NCBI RefSeq assembly: GCF_000346465.2
Contig: NC_034013.1
Location: 8,830,447 to 8,894,446, forward strand
Length of the DNA stretch: 64,000 nt
Reading direction: 5' to 3'
DNA from: Prunus persica
Lineage: Eukaryota > Streptophyta > Magnoliopsida > Rosales > Rosaceae
Part shown: positions 25,380 to 36,920 of the stretch, in pieces
Position numbering within the stretch: position 1 is the stretch's first letter
How the letters are laid out: the number at the start of each line of letters is the position of its first letter
The notes under the pieces: generated by a model
What the model was told of the DNA's origin: nothing
What the model saw: the letters and a program-made list of their open reading frames with translations, nothing else
Databases searched by the model: none
Translations under genes and position numbers: made by a program

Positions 25380-26500
25380 CTGAAATTACATCAAATCAGA
25401 TTTTACATATTTAAGCACGAAAAAGTTTATAAAGGATTTCCACAATGTACTTCATACCTAGTACTTCAAAGCTCTGTCTAAGAATTTCACGTAATAATTC
25501 AGTACTAATGAAATTTAAGACCACCAATTGATGAAAAGGATTGCCTTTTCTCTGAAAAATGCGAAGTGGTTTGTAAAGAAATACTGTACGGCAATTGTTA
25601 CATAGGCATTGAAACCGGCAAACCAAATCTTTGTTCTTTACCATTTGAAGGAAAATTTTTCCCATAACTTGTCATGTTCTCTCACTATTTACCCACCATC
25701 TGACTTCTGTTTGTGACTATCCATCTTGTACCACCTATCCCCCTCCCTCTCCTCAGTAGTTTGACTAACAACTAAACTACTAAAATTAAAATTAAAACAA
25801 CGCAATAAACGCAAATGCACTTCATGATTGTACTAATCAGAATTAATGGCTAATTAATGAGACCTCTATATCCTAGTTGCAACACAATGAGGAAGAAATG
25901 ATGACTCTTGATAAGATGATATCCTGGTTGTGAGACAAGTTGGATTAAATTCTTCATTTCTGCTATTTGGGGAAAAAGGTTTTGTGGTGGATAAGTAACT
26001 AACATGGCCCATGGAAATGGTTTTGTTAACAAAGTACTTCCAAGTAAGAGACTATACCATTAATGCATCAAACTATTTGAAAAAACAGAAAAGAAAATTC
26101 AAGTAGACAACACAGAGAACAAAAGAACCTGGTTATCAAAAACTACACAACACATTCAAGCTTCAACACCCAATTATTTCAATGTAACATGCCAATAAAC
26201 AGACATCCCATATGGAAAAATTCAAGTAGACGATAACCCAAATTCCAAAAACACTTCAAACCCAACAGTATATGCGTTTATGCACTCATATCACACGTAC
26301 GAACATACGCATATATCTGTAAAATTTGGAAATGCAGAGAGAAGGAGAGAGAGAGTACCAAGATGTAAACGACCCAAAAGCAGAGCTTTTTGACATCCCA
26401 ATATCTGCAGCAGCTTCTTCTTCTTCTTCCCCTTCTTGTTGCTCCACTAAATTCTCATTTTCCGCAACATAGCAGAGAGACTATGATCCAAGACAAATGC
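25380..26500 (-). promoter_or_regulatory. Probable 5' UTR intron and first exon of the DUF863 gene
   Basis: TTTCAG lies just before AAAAATG at the translation start, and a plausible donor CTTG|GTACTC is at 26359/26358. The exon side (about 26359-26480) contains a run of GAAGAA/GCAGCAG-type triplets. This is inferred from splice signals only. A GA-rich stretch (about 26540-26572) lies further upstream and could be a promoter GAGA element. Confidence 0.5.
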
Positions 26501-26539
26501 AGCCAATGATTCAACTTTGTAGCTTTTGTAAGGATGAAA

Positions 26540-26571
<32 letters not shown>

Positions 26572-28690
26572 ATCGGATCACACTGGGGTCATCACAAGAG
26601 AAAGAAAAAGATAATTATGTGCAGAAAGAGAGAGGGGGAGAGAGTAACAAGTAACAAGCGCAAGGAATGCGCGTGGGGGATCACACCCCAGTTCTTCCCG
26701 CAACCCAAATCACAGCCTTTCTTTCTCCTGTCTGGCGATTTTTTAATGTCTCTTTCTAGTTTCTCTCTGGGTCGTTGGGATTCCTTTCTTTTCTCTCTCT
26801 TCTTTATATTTTCTCTCTGTTTCTCTCTCTCTCTCTGCACTTAGATTTCTGGTTTAAGGAGGGGGGGAGCTGTCACTTGTCAGACGTGCTTCTGCTGGGA
26901 CACTTTCAACTACAAAAGTTATTTAGTCTTCCCCATTACTTGTTTGTTTTACCTTCTTATCCCTCTTAATCATCACACAAATTACATTTTTATCCTCATA
27001 ACCAGACTTTGATATTTTGGATTTGTTCACTTTTTCTTTTTAAGAGCAGATATTTAAGATATTTTTGGTAGGGTCAGGGGTTAGGATACTACTACTTGCA
27101 AAATAGTATTTTTTAATGGTTGGAAACGCGGAATCGAATTTGAGATATCTTTTAATAAATTTAAATTATTATTTTTGAATAAAAGGAATAGTCTAAATTA
27201 TCAAGGGATGAAGATTTTTCACAGACACTAGACACTATCAAAGTGCCATGAGAATTTGAACACGAGACCACTAATTTGCTTTTTCTTTTTTAATACAAAG
27301 CTTTCTTGTGCTTCAAATAAATATTATGTTAATATGAAAAAAAGAAAAAGTAATTTATTAATTTTCTGCTCATGATGAAATGTGAGGGAAAAAAACGAGT
27401 GATACTTTTTCCTCACAATAGAATACACATTGCATTGCCAACGGGTCTAGTTGTGGAAAAGTCAATGTAGTATCTTAATAGTATAGATATGATAAAATTT
27501 TCCTCTCCCTTTCCGACTTTAGGAAAAGAAAAAGAAAAAAAAAAAGAAAAAACATAGCATTGGCCTTATCATGACGTCTTTATTTTGTAGTTTTGGACCA
27601 CATAATATCAAATATGCACTAGAAAGATGACATTGCAACCACCCAAGGCCCTTACTTAAGTGACATGAGGGAGGATGGGTGAATGATACATCTTGGGTTC
27701 AGCAGTTGTAAACTCAATGGGATATCATCAGTTTTCACATCAAGCTTGTTGCTTTCAAATTTATATAAGATTTAACTATCCTTGTAGAGTAATTTTCTCT
27801 TCAATTCTTACTATATCGTATTTATAAAGCAATTTGACATATCGGTCGAAAATGTAGGAGAAAAGGCCACTCTTTTCAGAATAACATGGCTTTCATGATG
27901 AATTGGTTTTGGTGTGGTCAGGAACTGACCAAGCATAAAACGCATGAGCCCTCCAATTTATGTAGGTAGGGGCGGCAGGACCACATGTCCCAAAACTTTA
28001 TTTAGATGAACAGGTTGTCAAACTCTAAGTTGTTGTTAGCCTGTGAGAAGCTTTCTAGACCTCACTTGTCCAACATGACCTCTTGCAGTTCATCTTTCAC
28101 AGCTATTGGGTTCAAGAATTACAGATAGATAATATATATTGGGTTCTTCTAAAGCTGGACCGACCACTAATATCTCACTGGTTTTTATTTTATTTTTATA
28201 ACTCTGAGAGATTCTTGGGCACAATTTATGTATCCAAATAATTCCAAAACCATGGAGATCCAGAAGTGGCTTGGTTTCTTACAATGCTTGCCTTGTAAGT
28301 AGTGATCTACAAACAAACAGGTGTCGTATTGAGCGGTCCAAGTTTTCCTCATTCAAGGACGATTTGGACGCTTGTTGGTTTCGTGAGGATGTTGTCTAAA
28401 AATATAAGAAAGGACAAATTACAGTAAACTTCCCAACTTATAGAGTTATTTACGAATTTATACTTAATTTTGGAGATATTTATCAGTACATGCGTAACGT
28501 TGCAGAAACTCTACAATTTGTCTTATATATTAATCAAATTGATAGTTAATCTGTTAAATGCTGATGTGTCAAAAATTAGACTCTTTTTTTTCTTTTTTTT
28601 TTTTTATAAGGTGGACTTCCACGTGGATCAAAAATTAATAAAAAATAATTTTACTGTTAAATTAATTCAAAAATTAAAATAAAATTAAAA
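26501..28690. other. DUF863 upstream region and intergenic DNA
   Basis: Simple GA/CT runs at 26540-26572 and 26795-26837 produce open frames on both strands that are not genes. The remainder is AT-rich with no recognised feature. Confidence 0.55.
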
Positions 28691-28699
28691 TTTTGGCAA

Positions 28700-28960
28700 A
28701 AATCAAAAGAAAAAAATTTCTCTCCGTCCTCATCAACTGCATCTCCCCTTCCCACCTCCCCTAACACCAAAACCCAGCAGCCTCCCCCCCTTCCCCACCA
28801 CCTCACCTCTGGCTCCAAGATCCGGGCTGTCCCCAATCGGCCTCTGCTCCAGAGCAGAGACAACAATCTCAGCCAGCTTCTGGAAATGCCTGACGGAATT
28901 GACCCTGTGCGAGACCGCATTGCAAATGTCCAACGCTTTTACCATCTAAAGGATCAATGT
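28700..28960 (-). pseudogene. ROH1/DUF793-like gene fragment
   Basis: The minus-strand frame from 28945 reads MVKALDICNAVSHRVNSVRH followed by FQKLAEIVVSALEQRPIGD. This resembles the conserved KALDVCNA...WQKLLEIVLSALE block of the plant ROH1 (DUF793) family, whose members interact with exocyst subunits. The similarity stops within about 45 residues and the following glycine-rich frame ends at about 28733. Upstream sequence is in another frame with stops. It is a short relic, not a functional gene. Confidence 0.5.
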
Positions 28961-30217
28961 GCAGTAAACTTGGCTTCGAATTAACAAGTCTGGAGATAGC
29001 TCTTTTTTTTCTTGTAGCACCATAGCGTCCACTAGATGCTTGGCCATTAATTTTTTTCCCTTGTAAATTTTGTTTGGTACTCAAGTTGAGGCTCTAGCCA
29101 TTTTTGTCCCCTTCACAACTTAAACCAGAGATTGAACTTCCCAAATTTCAGTTGTTGTGAAAATAATCTAAAAACTTGAGCTGATAAACGTGCGCCTAGA
29201 GTTCAACGTTATTAAGGGATTTTCAATAAAGCAAAACATTTTAAAAAAAACTCTAGCGATTGACAGATTAAACTATGCAAGTTCCCAAAGGAGCATGGTA
29301 CTAAATGTTGGATAATTAGCTACATGATCTTTATTGGTCCTGCCCGGACCCCGACCCGCCACCTCTTGAGACCCTCTGGCCGGCCAACTCTTTCACCGGG
29401 CACTGCCACTCGCTGGCCACCTATTCAAGTGGTATTTGTGAGAATGGATTATGGAAGTTCTCCCCTCATAGTTGAAAAATATGCACTACCAACTATTTGC
29501 GCCCATTGTCCATGTTTTGACCCAACATTTATCACGAGTGCCTAGAGAAGGATTTGATGGGCTTTGTACTTTGTGTGCGTCGTGCCACAGGTTCAGTTTT
29601 CTTTTATCTTCTGGGCCTCTGGCCCCATCCTCACCGAGCTTCAACTTCGTATAGTTTGGCCCTTTCCTTTAGTTTAAGAGGAAACAGTTTCTTAGCCCAA
29701 TGAGCTTATACAACCGGCCCTTGACCTAAGAAGACCAAACTGCGCCATCTAAACACAACTGAAAGGGGCTCATGTGGGTTAAGCAAGTCGGCCAGAGCAA
29801 TGAGCCCACCCCTTCCTGTACCCAAATTTAAATTACTCTCCCGGTAGATTAGATTAACTTAGAATAGATTATTGCTTCTATATAAAATAAAGTAAAGTAA
29901 TAGGGATCGATGTGTTCCTGTGCCCTTAGAAGATATGCTCTTTTTTTTTGGAGCAAATGCATAGCTGGAGATATTTCTGTCATCGGATGACATAACTTTT
30001 TGCTGGTTGTTGGGACCCTATTCGCTCTTTCATTCTCATACAAATGTTGGTTGAGCTTAATTTTATATGGTGGGATGAGAAGAATTTATTACTTCCCTTT
30101 CCATATGCAAATCTGTATCTTAACCAGATGCGTACATGAAAATGAAAGGGAAACTTTATTGAGTAAGGCATAATCATGCATTGATTTCAAAAGTGTATAA
30201 TTATTACATTTTTAAGT
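28961..30217. other. Intergenic DNA
   Basis: A GC-richer patch at about 29335-29430 stands out from the AT-rich surroundings but has no recognised protein. The 3' flank of the first Kunitz gene (about 30130-30217) resembles the flank of the second gene at about 34435-34520, so the duplication extended past the coding region. Confidence 0.5.
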
Positions 30218-30832
30218 TCAAGCTTTCTTGAACATGACTTTGAATGGCACATCAGTGAGAGCCAGGCGCCTTTTCCCATCTTGAATAAAAATCCCAACAT
30301 CTCTGCATATCACTTTGCAGAAATTGCAAACTGTTGGGCAGAAGACGAGCTTGTAGTCTTCATCATATTTCTCAATCTTAAACCAATTGCTTGTGGTTTG
30401 ACGACCGGGATTGCCCTCAACCCCACCACTCGTGACAAACCACTGTCCTGTTTGCTCATCAAACTTGTCCAATTTCCACATCGTGGATTGAACGCAGATT
30501 GTGGCAGCAGAGAACTTGATGTTATGATCGGTTGAGACCCGAACCACGCCTTTCTTAGGGTTCACCGGTGAAAATGTCAGCGGGAGACCATTCGACACCT
30601 CATGCTGCTCTTGAACAACATCAAGTGGGCAGCTGGTTGTGTTGCTAGTGCTAGCCAGAGTGAGCCCCCCGCCCCTCCCACGGATGACTGGTAAGATGTA
30701 ATAATCGGTGCCCGTTCGGAGCTTCTTGCCGGTGATGTCAAGCACCGGGGACGGAGCAGCATCGGCTGCAACTGACCATGGCTTGGCAGAGAAGGCAAGG
30801 AGAAGGAAGCAGAGTGCTAGCCTCAATGACAT
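30218..30832 (-). CDS. Miraculin-like Kunitz (STI) protease inhibitor, copy 1
   Basis: Secreted beta-trefoil protein of 204 aa from one exon, as usual for the family; relatives inhibit serine proteases or act in wound and pathogen response. Residues 1-23 are a hydrophobic signal peptide. The Kunitz signature is near SPVLDITGKKLRTGTDYYIL (28-47). Cysteines at 68, 113, 165, 169, 172 and 176 fit the three disulfides of the miraculin type (68-113, 165-176, 169-172). One N-glycosylation site is N64-T-T. The start ATG at 30832 is firm. A TATAAATAG box sits at 30891-30883, about 50 bases upstream, implying a very short leader. The reactive-loop region (about 88-105) has no obvious canonical P1 I can assign, so inhibitory activity is uncertain. 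Copy 2 lies 3.7 kb upstream on the same strand. Confidence 0.95.
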   Translation of the reverse strand: MSLRLALCFLLLAFSAKPWSVAADAAPSPVLDITGKKLRTGTDYYILPVIRGRGGGLTLASTSNTTSCPLDVVQEQHEVSNGLPLTFSPVNPKKGVVRVSTDHNIKFSAATICVQSTMWKLDKFDEQTGQWFVTSGGVEGNPGRQTTSNWFKIEKYDEDYKLVFCPTVCNFCKVICRDVGIFIQDGKRRLALTDVPFKVMFKKA

Positions 30833-30882
30833 TGTTATTAGTAATTTCTTTGTTATTTTGTGTATAAATGAAAGAGGGGGTT

Positions 30883-30891
30883 CTATTTATA
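30883..30891 (-). promoter_or_regulatory. TATA box of Kunitz gene copy 1
   Basis: TATAAATAG on the minus strand, 51 bases upstream of the ATG at 30832. Confidence 0.6.
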
Positions 30892-32189
30892 ATAGAAACT
30901 AAGGATTTAGATTACATTTGGGTTGAAAGATGATGCCTTAGCCTTACACTTATTTGTTCCTATCCACAACTAACAAAAATATATGTAGCTTAGGCTAATT
31001 CCATTGAAATGTTAGCTGTGTGCTGAAAACGTAAAACTTGGTACAATTCGGAAGTCGAGCAATCTGTATTTTATGTGAAGTCAAATGTCAATACCCAAAT
31101 ATGATTCAAAGTTTCCGTCTCTGATTTCATTTCAAACCACATACGTATATATTATAGCGGTGGCTTTGACTTCATGTATGTCTATAAGATATATATGAAG
31201 CTGGGAAGCATTACGTGCCCTTTTTGGTCTATGAATCGTATATAATATATTTGAAGGATTCTACTGTTTTTTCATGCAGGCCTGTTCGAATTCTGGTTTT
31301 TGCATATACTGTGAATTGCGCATACATCAACGGTCAAAAAACGCTTGTGTGCATAGGTGCTCAACTTAACACTGCTCATTACATTTTAGCAATTAATTAG
31401 TGATTTGTAACTCTTAAACCCCTATGAGAGATAAAAGTATGATCCAAGTCCAAAACACAAAATAATAATTGAATTGAATTGAGCTAATTATAATGATTTG
31501 CAAAAGATTTGGATCCTATGTCAGGTTTTATTTGACTTCTCTTTTCTACATGTTGCCTCACTTAAAATATCAATCCAACGGCTAAGAAACTAACACCACA
31601 ATTTTCTTTTAAAAATAGCTTAAAGTAGGAATTGATCATTCTCTTTGATGAGTTCTTCCACACAAATCAATATCTTATTCCTTGTGATGGTCTTCTTTTC
31701 TGTTTTTCTGTTTTTCTTTTTCATTCTGACGTTTAAGGCTATGATTCCATGTCTCGGTGGACAAAAGTAGAAAGAAAAGAAGAGGTTGAGCCAATTGAAT
31801 CAAATACAATTCTTAATTGATGACAAAATGATGTACAACAGATGACAGAAGCAATTAAAGAGGAGCTGGACACACAAGTGAGTAAGGGCAAAACGGACAA
31901 ACTGCAGATTTGGGCTTTGAGCTAAGAATCGAGCCCATAATCCGTCAATTCGAAGAGAACGGCATCATGAGTAAAACTCATCACTTTGCCATGATGTATG
32001 GGCTTTTTCAGGCATTCGAGATCATTTAGCAACCCAAAATCCAGTTTTAAAGTATTTATAGTTTTTGGAAACTTTGTTATTTTTCTATTTTAATTCCTTG
32101 TTTATTTTTAAGAGTATTTAAACAAATTTTACCCGTGGCTAGGGTTATGTTTTGTTATTCCAATATATTAAATAAACCTGGAGGTTTCC
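30892..32189. other. Kunitz promoter side and intergenic DNA
   Basis: No gene recognised. AT-rich, short frames only. Confidence 0.5.
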
Positions 32190-32192
32190 TTA

Positions 32193-33328
32193 GAGCAGCT
32201 CCAGCGAGGGAGCCCAGCCCGAGGCGAGGGCAGGAAAAAAAAAAAAAGTCGCTCCAGCGTACAGCCCAGGCCCGGGGGTGGTGTGGGACCTACCAACTCG
32301 GGCCAGCCCGAAGGCGAGACCAGCCCGAGGTCCAACTCGCTTGTTGCTGACGTCAGCCTCGCGTCACGCTGACGTCAGCGCGCCAGGTCCAAGGTACGCT
32401 GCCACGTGTCGCCTCCCCAGCCTTCCGATATGCTTCTCCAAATTAATCCAACGGCTGAGGCTTTTTTGGGCAATAAAAATATGAAAAAAAATCGTAAATT
32501 TTTTTAAAAAATTCTAAAAAATTCTGATATTTTTTTTTCTATAAATACCTATCAATACCCTTCACTTTCAACACCAATCCTCATACATTTCATCCTCTAT
32601 ACCTTATTTCCATTTTCAACATTTAAGTAAATGTCTTTGTCCTTTTACTTTAATTATTTTTATATTACTCCATTTACTTAAGTTTACAATGTAAATAAGG
32701 AAGTACCCCCCATTTGGATTCAAATAAAAATACTAGAAAATCAAATTCCCACCAAATCAAAATATGAAAAATCGGTTTTAGTGCAAAATACGATTTAGGC
32801 TAAAAATGATGGCTCATTAAGTCAATATATACTTCATATTAAAATCCCATAAAATCAAGTTTTCTTATTTGATGTGTAAGGAATAAAAGCCGCCAAAAAT
32901 TATCTTGAGAAAATAATTATTCCGAAAAACCATTTTTCATACTTAGCCAATATTGCACCTCCGCTAAAAAAATTATGGGTCCGCCCGTGTCTATAAATAC
33001 CAACCAATACTCTTCACTTTTAACACCAAATCCTAATTTTTTTTTAAATGAATACCAACCAATACAACTAATAAAATAAAATCTTATCCGATATGAATAG
33101 TATTGACACGTAGGAACCCAAAAATCTTATCCGAAAATATTATCCAAATTAATTATTTAAGTAAAAAAAAGTTGTGAAAAAACAAAAAAATGAATAGTAA
33201 TTGCCCTTAGCCATGGCAATGGGTGGAAACTCAAAATACTATTTGCAAGGGCAACCACTATTCACGTGAATAGTGGCTGCCCTAGCTCCCCCCTTGCCAT
33301 GGCTAAGGGCAAATGGGTGGAGTTGCTC
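32193..33328. mobile_element. Non-autonomous PIF/Harbinger-like element
   Basis: The ends are inverted repeats, GAGCAGCTCCAGC on the left and GAGCAACTCCACC (reverse complement) on the right. They are flanked by TTA on both sides (32190-32192 and 33329-33331), the target duplication of PIF/Harbinger transposons, whose plant members often start GAGCA-CTCCA. There is no transposase. The left part (32200-32420) is GC-rich with repeated AGCCCGAGGCGAG words. The right part carries a two-level hairpin at 33201-33312. Confidence 0.75.
33201..33312. repeat. Nested hairpin inside the Harbinger-like element
   Basis: An outer perfect 19-bp inverted repeat pairs 33201-33219 (TTGCCCTTAGCCATGGCAA) with 33294-33312. 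Between them a second inverted repeat, 33248-33283, is built on CCACTATTCACGTGAATAGTGG. Confidence 0.85.
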
Positions 33329-33510
33329 TTATATCTTCCTAGTGGATTTCAGAGTTACATGTTTTAGGCTAAGGTTTTAGCTAATCTATTGTCACGCTGC
33401 GACACAAAACTAGAACAATCACAAAACTAAAAGTTGTACACATTTTCGTGTAATAACAGGTATTTTAATATATATTTGCATTTCAAAATTAGTCTGCAAA
33501 TATATACTTG

Positions 33511-33655
33511 GGAGCTTCTATAATGAGGGGCTATGTTGAGAGGTTACAATGAGGGAGTTCAATCAAACAATCCAATAATAATTCTGCATTGGATCGAACA
33601 GCTATTACAGACCTCATTATAACCCCTCACAAAAACTCCTCATTCTAACCTCACT
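33511..33655. mobile_element. Foldback MITE
   Basis: The left arm TAATGAGGGGCTATG with GAGAGGTTACAATGAGG matches the reverse complement of the right arm, TAGAATGAGGAG with GTGAGGGGTTATAATGAGG. Total length is about 145 bp. The exact ends and the target duplication are not clear. Confidence 0.55.
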
Positions 33656-34520
33656 GTATATACTCTTCGTCATTGAAAACTTACACATGAAACCCATCCC
33701 ATCTGTAATGGGCCCGTGTCCTTAAAAAGAAGGGTGATGCATAGGGCATTTGGGCATTCAATTTAAGAGGCAGAAGTTGAGCATGAAATGCAAACCCATA
33801 AAAAAGCCCATCGCAAAGAAGAAGATATTGACTTGGCGAAGAACTCATCTAGAAAATGATTAGTTCCTACATTAAGCTTTAAAAAAAACCAAAACAAAAC
33901 ATGTATGGTGGTGTTAGAACATTTTTAAATCAGGTGGCATGTTGAGAAAACAAGTCAAGTAGATCCTAGTAAATGATCCAATTCTTTAACAAGTAAATGC
34001 GCTGTTCATAGTTGTGATGATACACAAAATGGTGAGTTGAGATGAGAGTGAGACAAGACAAGTGGCAGCACTCACATGATTATCCAAAAAAATATCTAGA
34101 TATTTGTTGAGGCATGCTTTCTCAGACTCAAAAGTCCACATTAGAGGCTTGTCATGATTTTGGTAGAAAGGGTTGTCTATACAAACCTTCCTCTTGATAA
34201 ACGAAAATTTACCAATATATAAAATCAGAGATAAATTGTTTACAAAGAGTAGCAACATTGAAAAACACCTGTCTCCTGAATCAGTTTATGTTTACTTAGG
34301 CTGTTCAAAAGCTAAGCATATGTGGTTCCGAAAACAGCGGATAAAGCCGATCTTGTGTTCTTCCCCATTGAAGTTTGGAGGAAATTTACTGACAAAGTCA
34401 CAATATTATTTAAACAATCAACATGAAAATGAAAGTAACTTGAATGAAATTTTATTGAAGCAAAACATAATCATACATTAATTTCAAAAATGCATGTTAG
34501 CACATTCTTAATTTTTCAGT
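33656..34520. other. Intergenic DNA between the Kunitz genes
   Basis: No gene recognised. The last ~80 bases are the 3' flank of Kunitz copy 2 and resemble the 3' flank of copy 1. Confidence 0.5.
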
Positions 34521-35147
34521 TCATACTTTCTTGAACATGGCTCTGAATGGCACATCACTGAGAGCAAGACGCCTTTTCCCGTCTTGAAAAAAAATGCCAA
34601 CATCTCCACATATAACTTTGCAGAAATTGCACACTGTTGGACAGAAAACGAGCTTGTAGTCATCACCAAATTTCTCAATCTTAAACCAATTGCTTGTAGT
34701 TTGACGACCCGGATTGCCCTCAACCCCACCGCTCGTGACAAACCACTGTCCTGTTTGTTCATCAAATTTGCCCAACTTCCACACCGTAGATTGAACACAG
34801 ATTGTAGTAGCAGAGAACTTGATGTTAAGATCAGTTGATACACGAACAACGCCTTTCGTGACATTCACAGGCGAGAATTTCAGTGGAAGACCATTGGAGA
34901 CCTCATTTTGTTCTTGAACAACATCAAGTGGGCAGCTGGTCTTGTTGCTAGTGCTGGCCAGAGTAAGCCCACCACCTCTCCCACGGATGACCGGCAAGAT
35001 GTAATAATCGACTCCGGTTTGGAGCTTGTTGCCGGTGATGTCAAGCACTGGGGAAGGAGCAGCATCGGCTGCAACCGACCGTAGCTTGGCTGAGAAGGCA
35101 AAGAGAAGGAAGCAAAATACTAGTGGATATGGGGCTTTCAATGCCAT
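34521..35147 (-). CDS. Miraculin-like Kunitz (STI) protease inhibitor, copy 2
   Basis: Tandem paralogue of the gene at 30218-30832: one exon, 208 aa, secreted. The signal peptide covers about residues 1-27. The mature part starts near DAAPSPVLDITGNKL. The six cysteines are at 72, 117, 169, 173, 176 and 180, the same spacing as copy 1, so the same fold is expected. Two N-glycosylation sites are visible, N68-K-T and N95-V-T; the second is absent from copy 1. I chose the ATG at 35147 because the longer frame to 35165 starts with TTG. Most differences from copy 1 are in the signal peptide and a few surface positions, and the gene looks intact. Upstream is TATGAATAC at 35200-35192, a weaker TATA candidate than in copy 1. 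Confidence 0.94.
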   Translation of the reverse strand: MALKAPYPLVFCFLLFAFSAKLRSVAADAAPSPVLDITGNKLQTGVDYYILPVIRGRGGGLTLASTSNKTSCPLDVVQEQNEVSNGLPLKFSPVNVTKGVVRVSTDLNIKFSATTICVQSTVWKLGKFDEQTGQWFVTSGGVEGNPGRQTTSNWFKIEKFGDDYKLVFCPTVCNFCKVICGDVGIFFQDGKRRLALSDVPFRAMFKKV

Positions 35148-35517
35148 AGTTATTTTGTGTACCAATGAATGAAGACAGAAGAGAGACTATTGTATTCATA
35201 ACTGAGACTGAGTTAGGTATGGGTTGAAATATGATGCCTCTTGCATTTATTTGTTCTTATCCATAACTAATTAATTGGGCTGAGTTATTAAAATGTGTTT
35301 TATGCTGAAAAAGTGAAACTTGGTATAATTAGAAAGCCATGTACGTACCTAATATGATTCAAAGTTTTCGCCTGCTTTCATATAAACTTACTTTTTAAAA
35401 AAATATTTTAAAAATCTATGAGATTCGAATTTGAGATTTCTTACAATATTAGCGAAATACCATTAAGCTAGCTGTGAGCTAATTGGTACTGCATGACATG
35501 TTTGGCAAGGTAGGTTA
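35148..35517. other. Kunitz copy 2 promoter region
   Basis: No coding sequence. The first ~150 bases upstream of the ATG resemble the equivalent region of copy 1 (for example TGGGTTGAAA-ATGATGCCT), so part of the promoter was duplicated with the gene. Confidence 0.5.
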
Positions 35518-35783
35518 ACCACTTATATTTTTTAAATCAAAGAGAAGAATTTCATTGAATTTGCATCAGCACTTACAATAGAATCAATTGACGAAACGGA
35601 GAGAATAGTCTCATTAAAACCTTGCCATATGAAACCCCCAAAAGAAGGAAAATCCGGTCAAGGAAAAAGAGTACCACAGCATCTCCAAATAAACAACTGA
35701 GGAAAACAAAAAAGATTGTTAAGTCTGCATCCTATCGCTCTCTATTACTTGACCAAAAAATAAAAAATAAAAAAAATCGCTCT

Positions 35784-36042
35784 TGTTATAAAACTGGAGA
35801 ATTTAGAGAGGAAAATTGAGAGAAAGAATTGAGAGACAGAGAGAGAAGAATGTAGGAACTGAACTTCCCTTCAGAGTTTTTTCTTCTCATTTAGGTGTTG
35901 AATGTGTATATTACAAACAAAGGGGTGAACCCGTATATAGGCAAAGCTTTCCAACATGTGGGCTCCACCTTACCAATACAATACAAATGGGAGGAAGCTT
36001 CATAGGGAGGAAGCTTCACAGGTTTCCATCTTGTTTACAACA
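35784..36042 (-). repeat. 3' LTR (left) of the young LTR element
   Basis: 259 bp, no difference seen from 42397-42655 in direct comparison. Confidence 0.92.
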
Positions 36043-36059
36043 CTCCCCCTTGGAGACCA

Positions 36060-36920
36060 CAAATGATACGGAATATGCCTCGTTAAAAACCTTGCCAGTA
36101 AAAATCCAGTGGGACAAAAACTGGTCGAAGGAAAAAAAAGAGTACATAATCATGTGTAACATAAAATTCTGTGTATATTGACGCGCATGCGACACTGTCT
36201 CGTTAAAATCTTGCCAGGAAAAACCCAGTGGGATAAAAAACTGGACGAAGGAAAAAGAGTACAGTGTTTGAAGATCTTTATTGATAGCACGCTCCCCCTG
36301 ATGCTTGGCAAAATATCTTTGAGTCATACTGTTTATCACCTTTCTGAATATCGTAGTTGACACTGCTTCTGTGAGTTAATTGTGATCGATACTGCTGCTG
36401 TGAGTCAATCTTGAGTGACACTGCTGCTGTGAGTCAATTTTGAGCGACACTGCCTCGTTAAAACCTTACCAGGAAAAACTCAGTGGGATAAAAACCTGGA
36501 TGAAGGAAAAAGAGTACAGTGTATGGAGGTCTTTATTAAAACCACGCTCCCCTTTGTGAATATCTCCCCCTGAAAAATTTAGGACTAGCTTTTGTCCAGT
36601 AAGCGACCATAAAAATTTTCATAGTATACCCTAAACCCTTGAGCGACACTGCCTCGTTAAAACCTTACCAGGAAAAACCCAATGGGATAAAAACCTGGAT
36701 GAAGGAAAAAGAGTACAGTGTATGGAGGTCTTTATTAAAACCACGCTCCCCTTTGTGAATATCTCCCCCTGAAAAATTTAGGACTAGCTTTTGTCCAGTA
36801 AGCGACCATAAAAATTTTCATAGTATACCCTAAACCCTTGAGCGACACTGCCTCGTTAAAACCTTACCAGGAAAAACCCAATGGGATAAAAACCTGGATG
36901 AAGGAAAAAGAGTACAGTGT
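36060..36920 (-). repeat. Tandem repeats near the element's 3' end
   Basis: A motif CTCGTTAAAACCTT-CCAGG, AAAAACCCA-TGGGATAAAA, then GAAGGAAAAAGAGTACA occurs five times (about 36080, 36200, 36455, 36654, 36853). The last three are part of 199-bp units starting at 36442, 36641 and 36840. The minus-strand form is a common motif of the region between pol and the 3' LTR in plant Copia elements. Confidence 0.85.

Noticed and set aside
26497..26844. Open frames through GA/CT-rich DNA
   Set aside because: Low-complexity repeats give open frames on both strands with simple composition.
35147..35165. Longer N-terminus for Kunitz copy 2
   Set aside because: The codon at 35165 is TTG. ATG 35147 gives a normal signal peptide.
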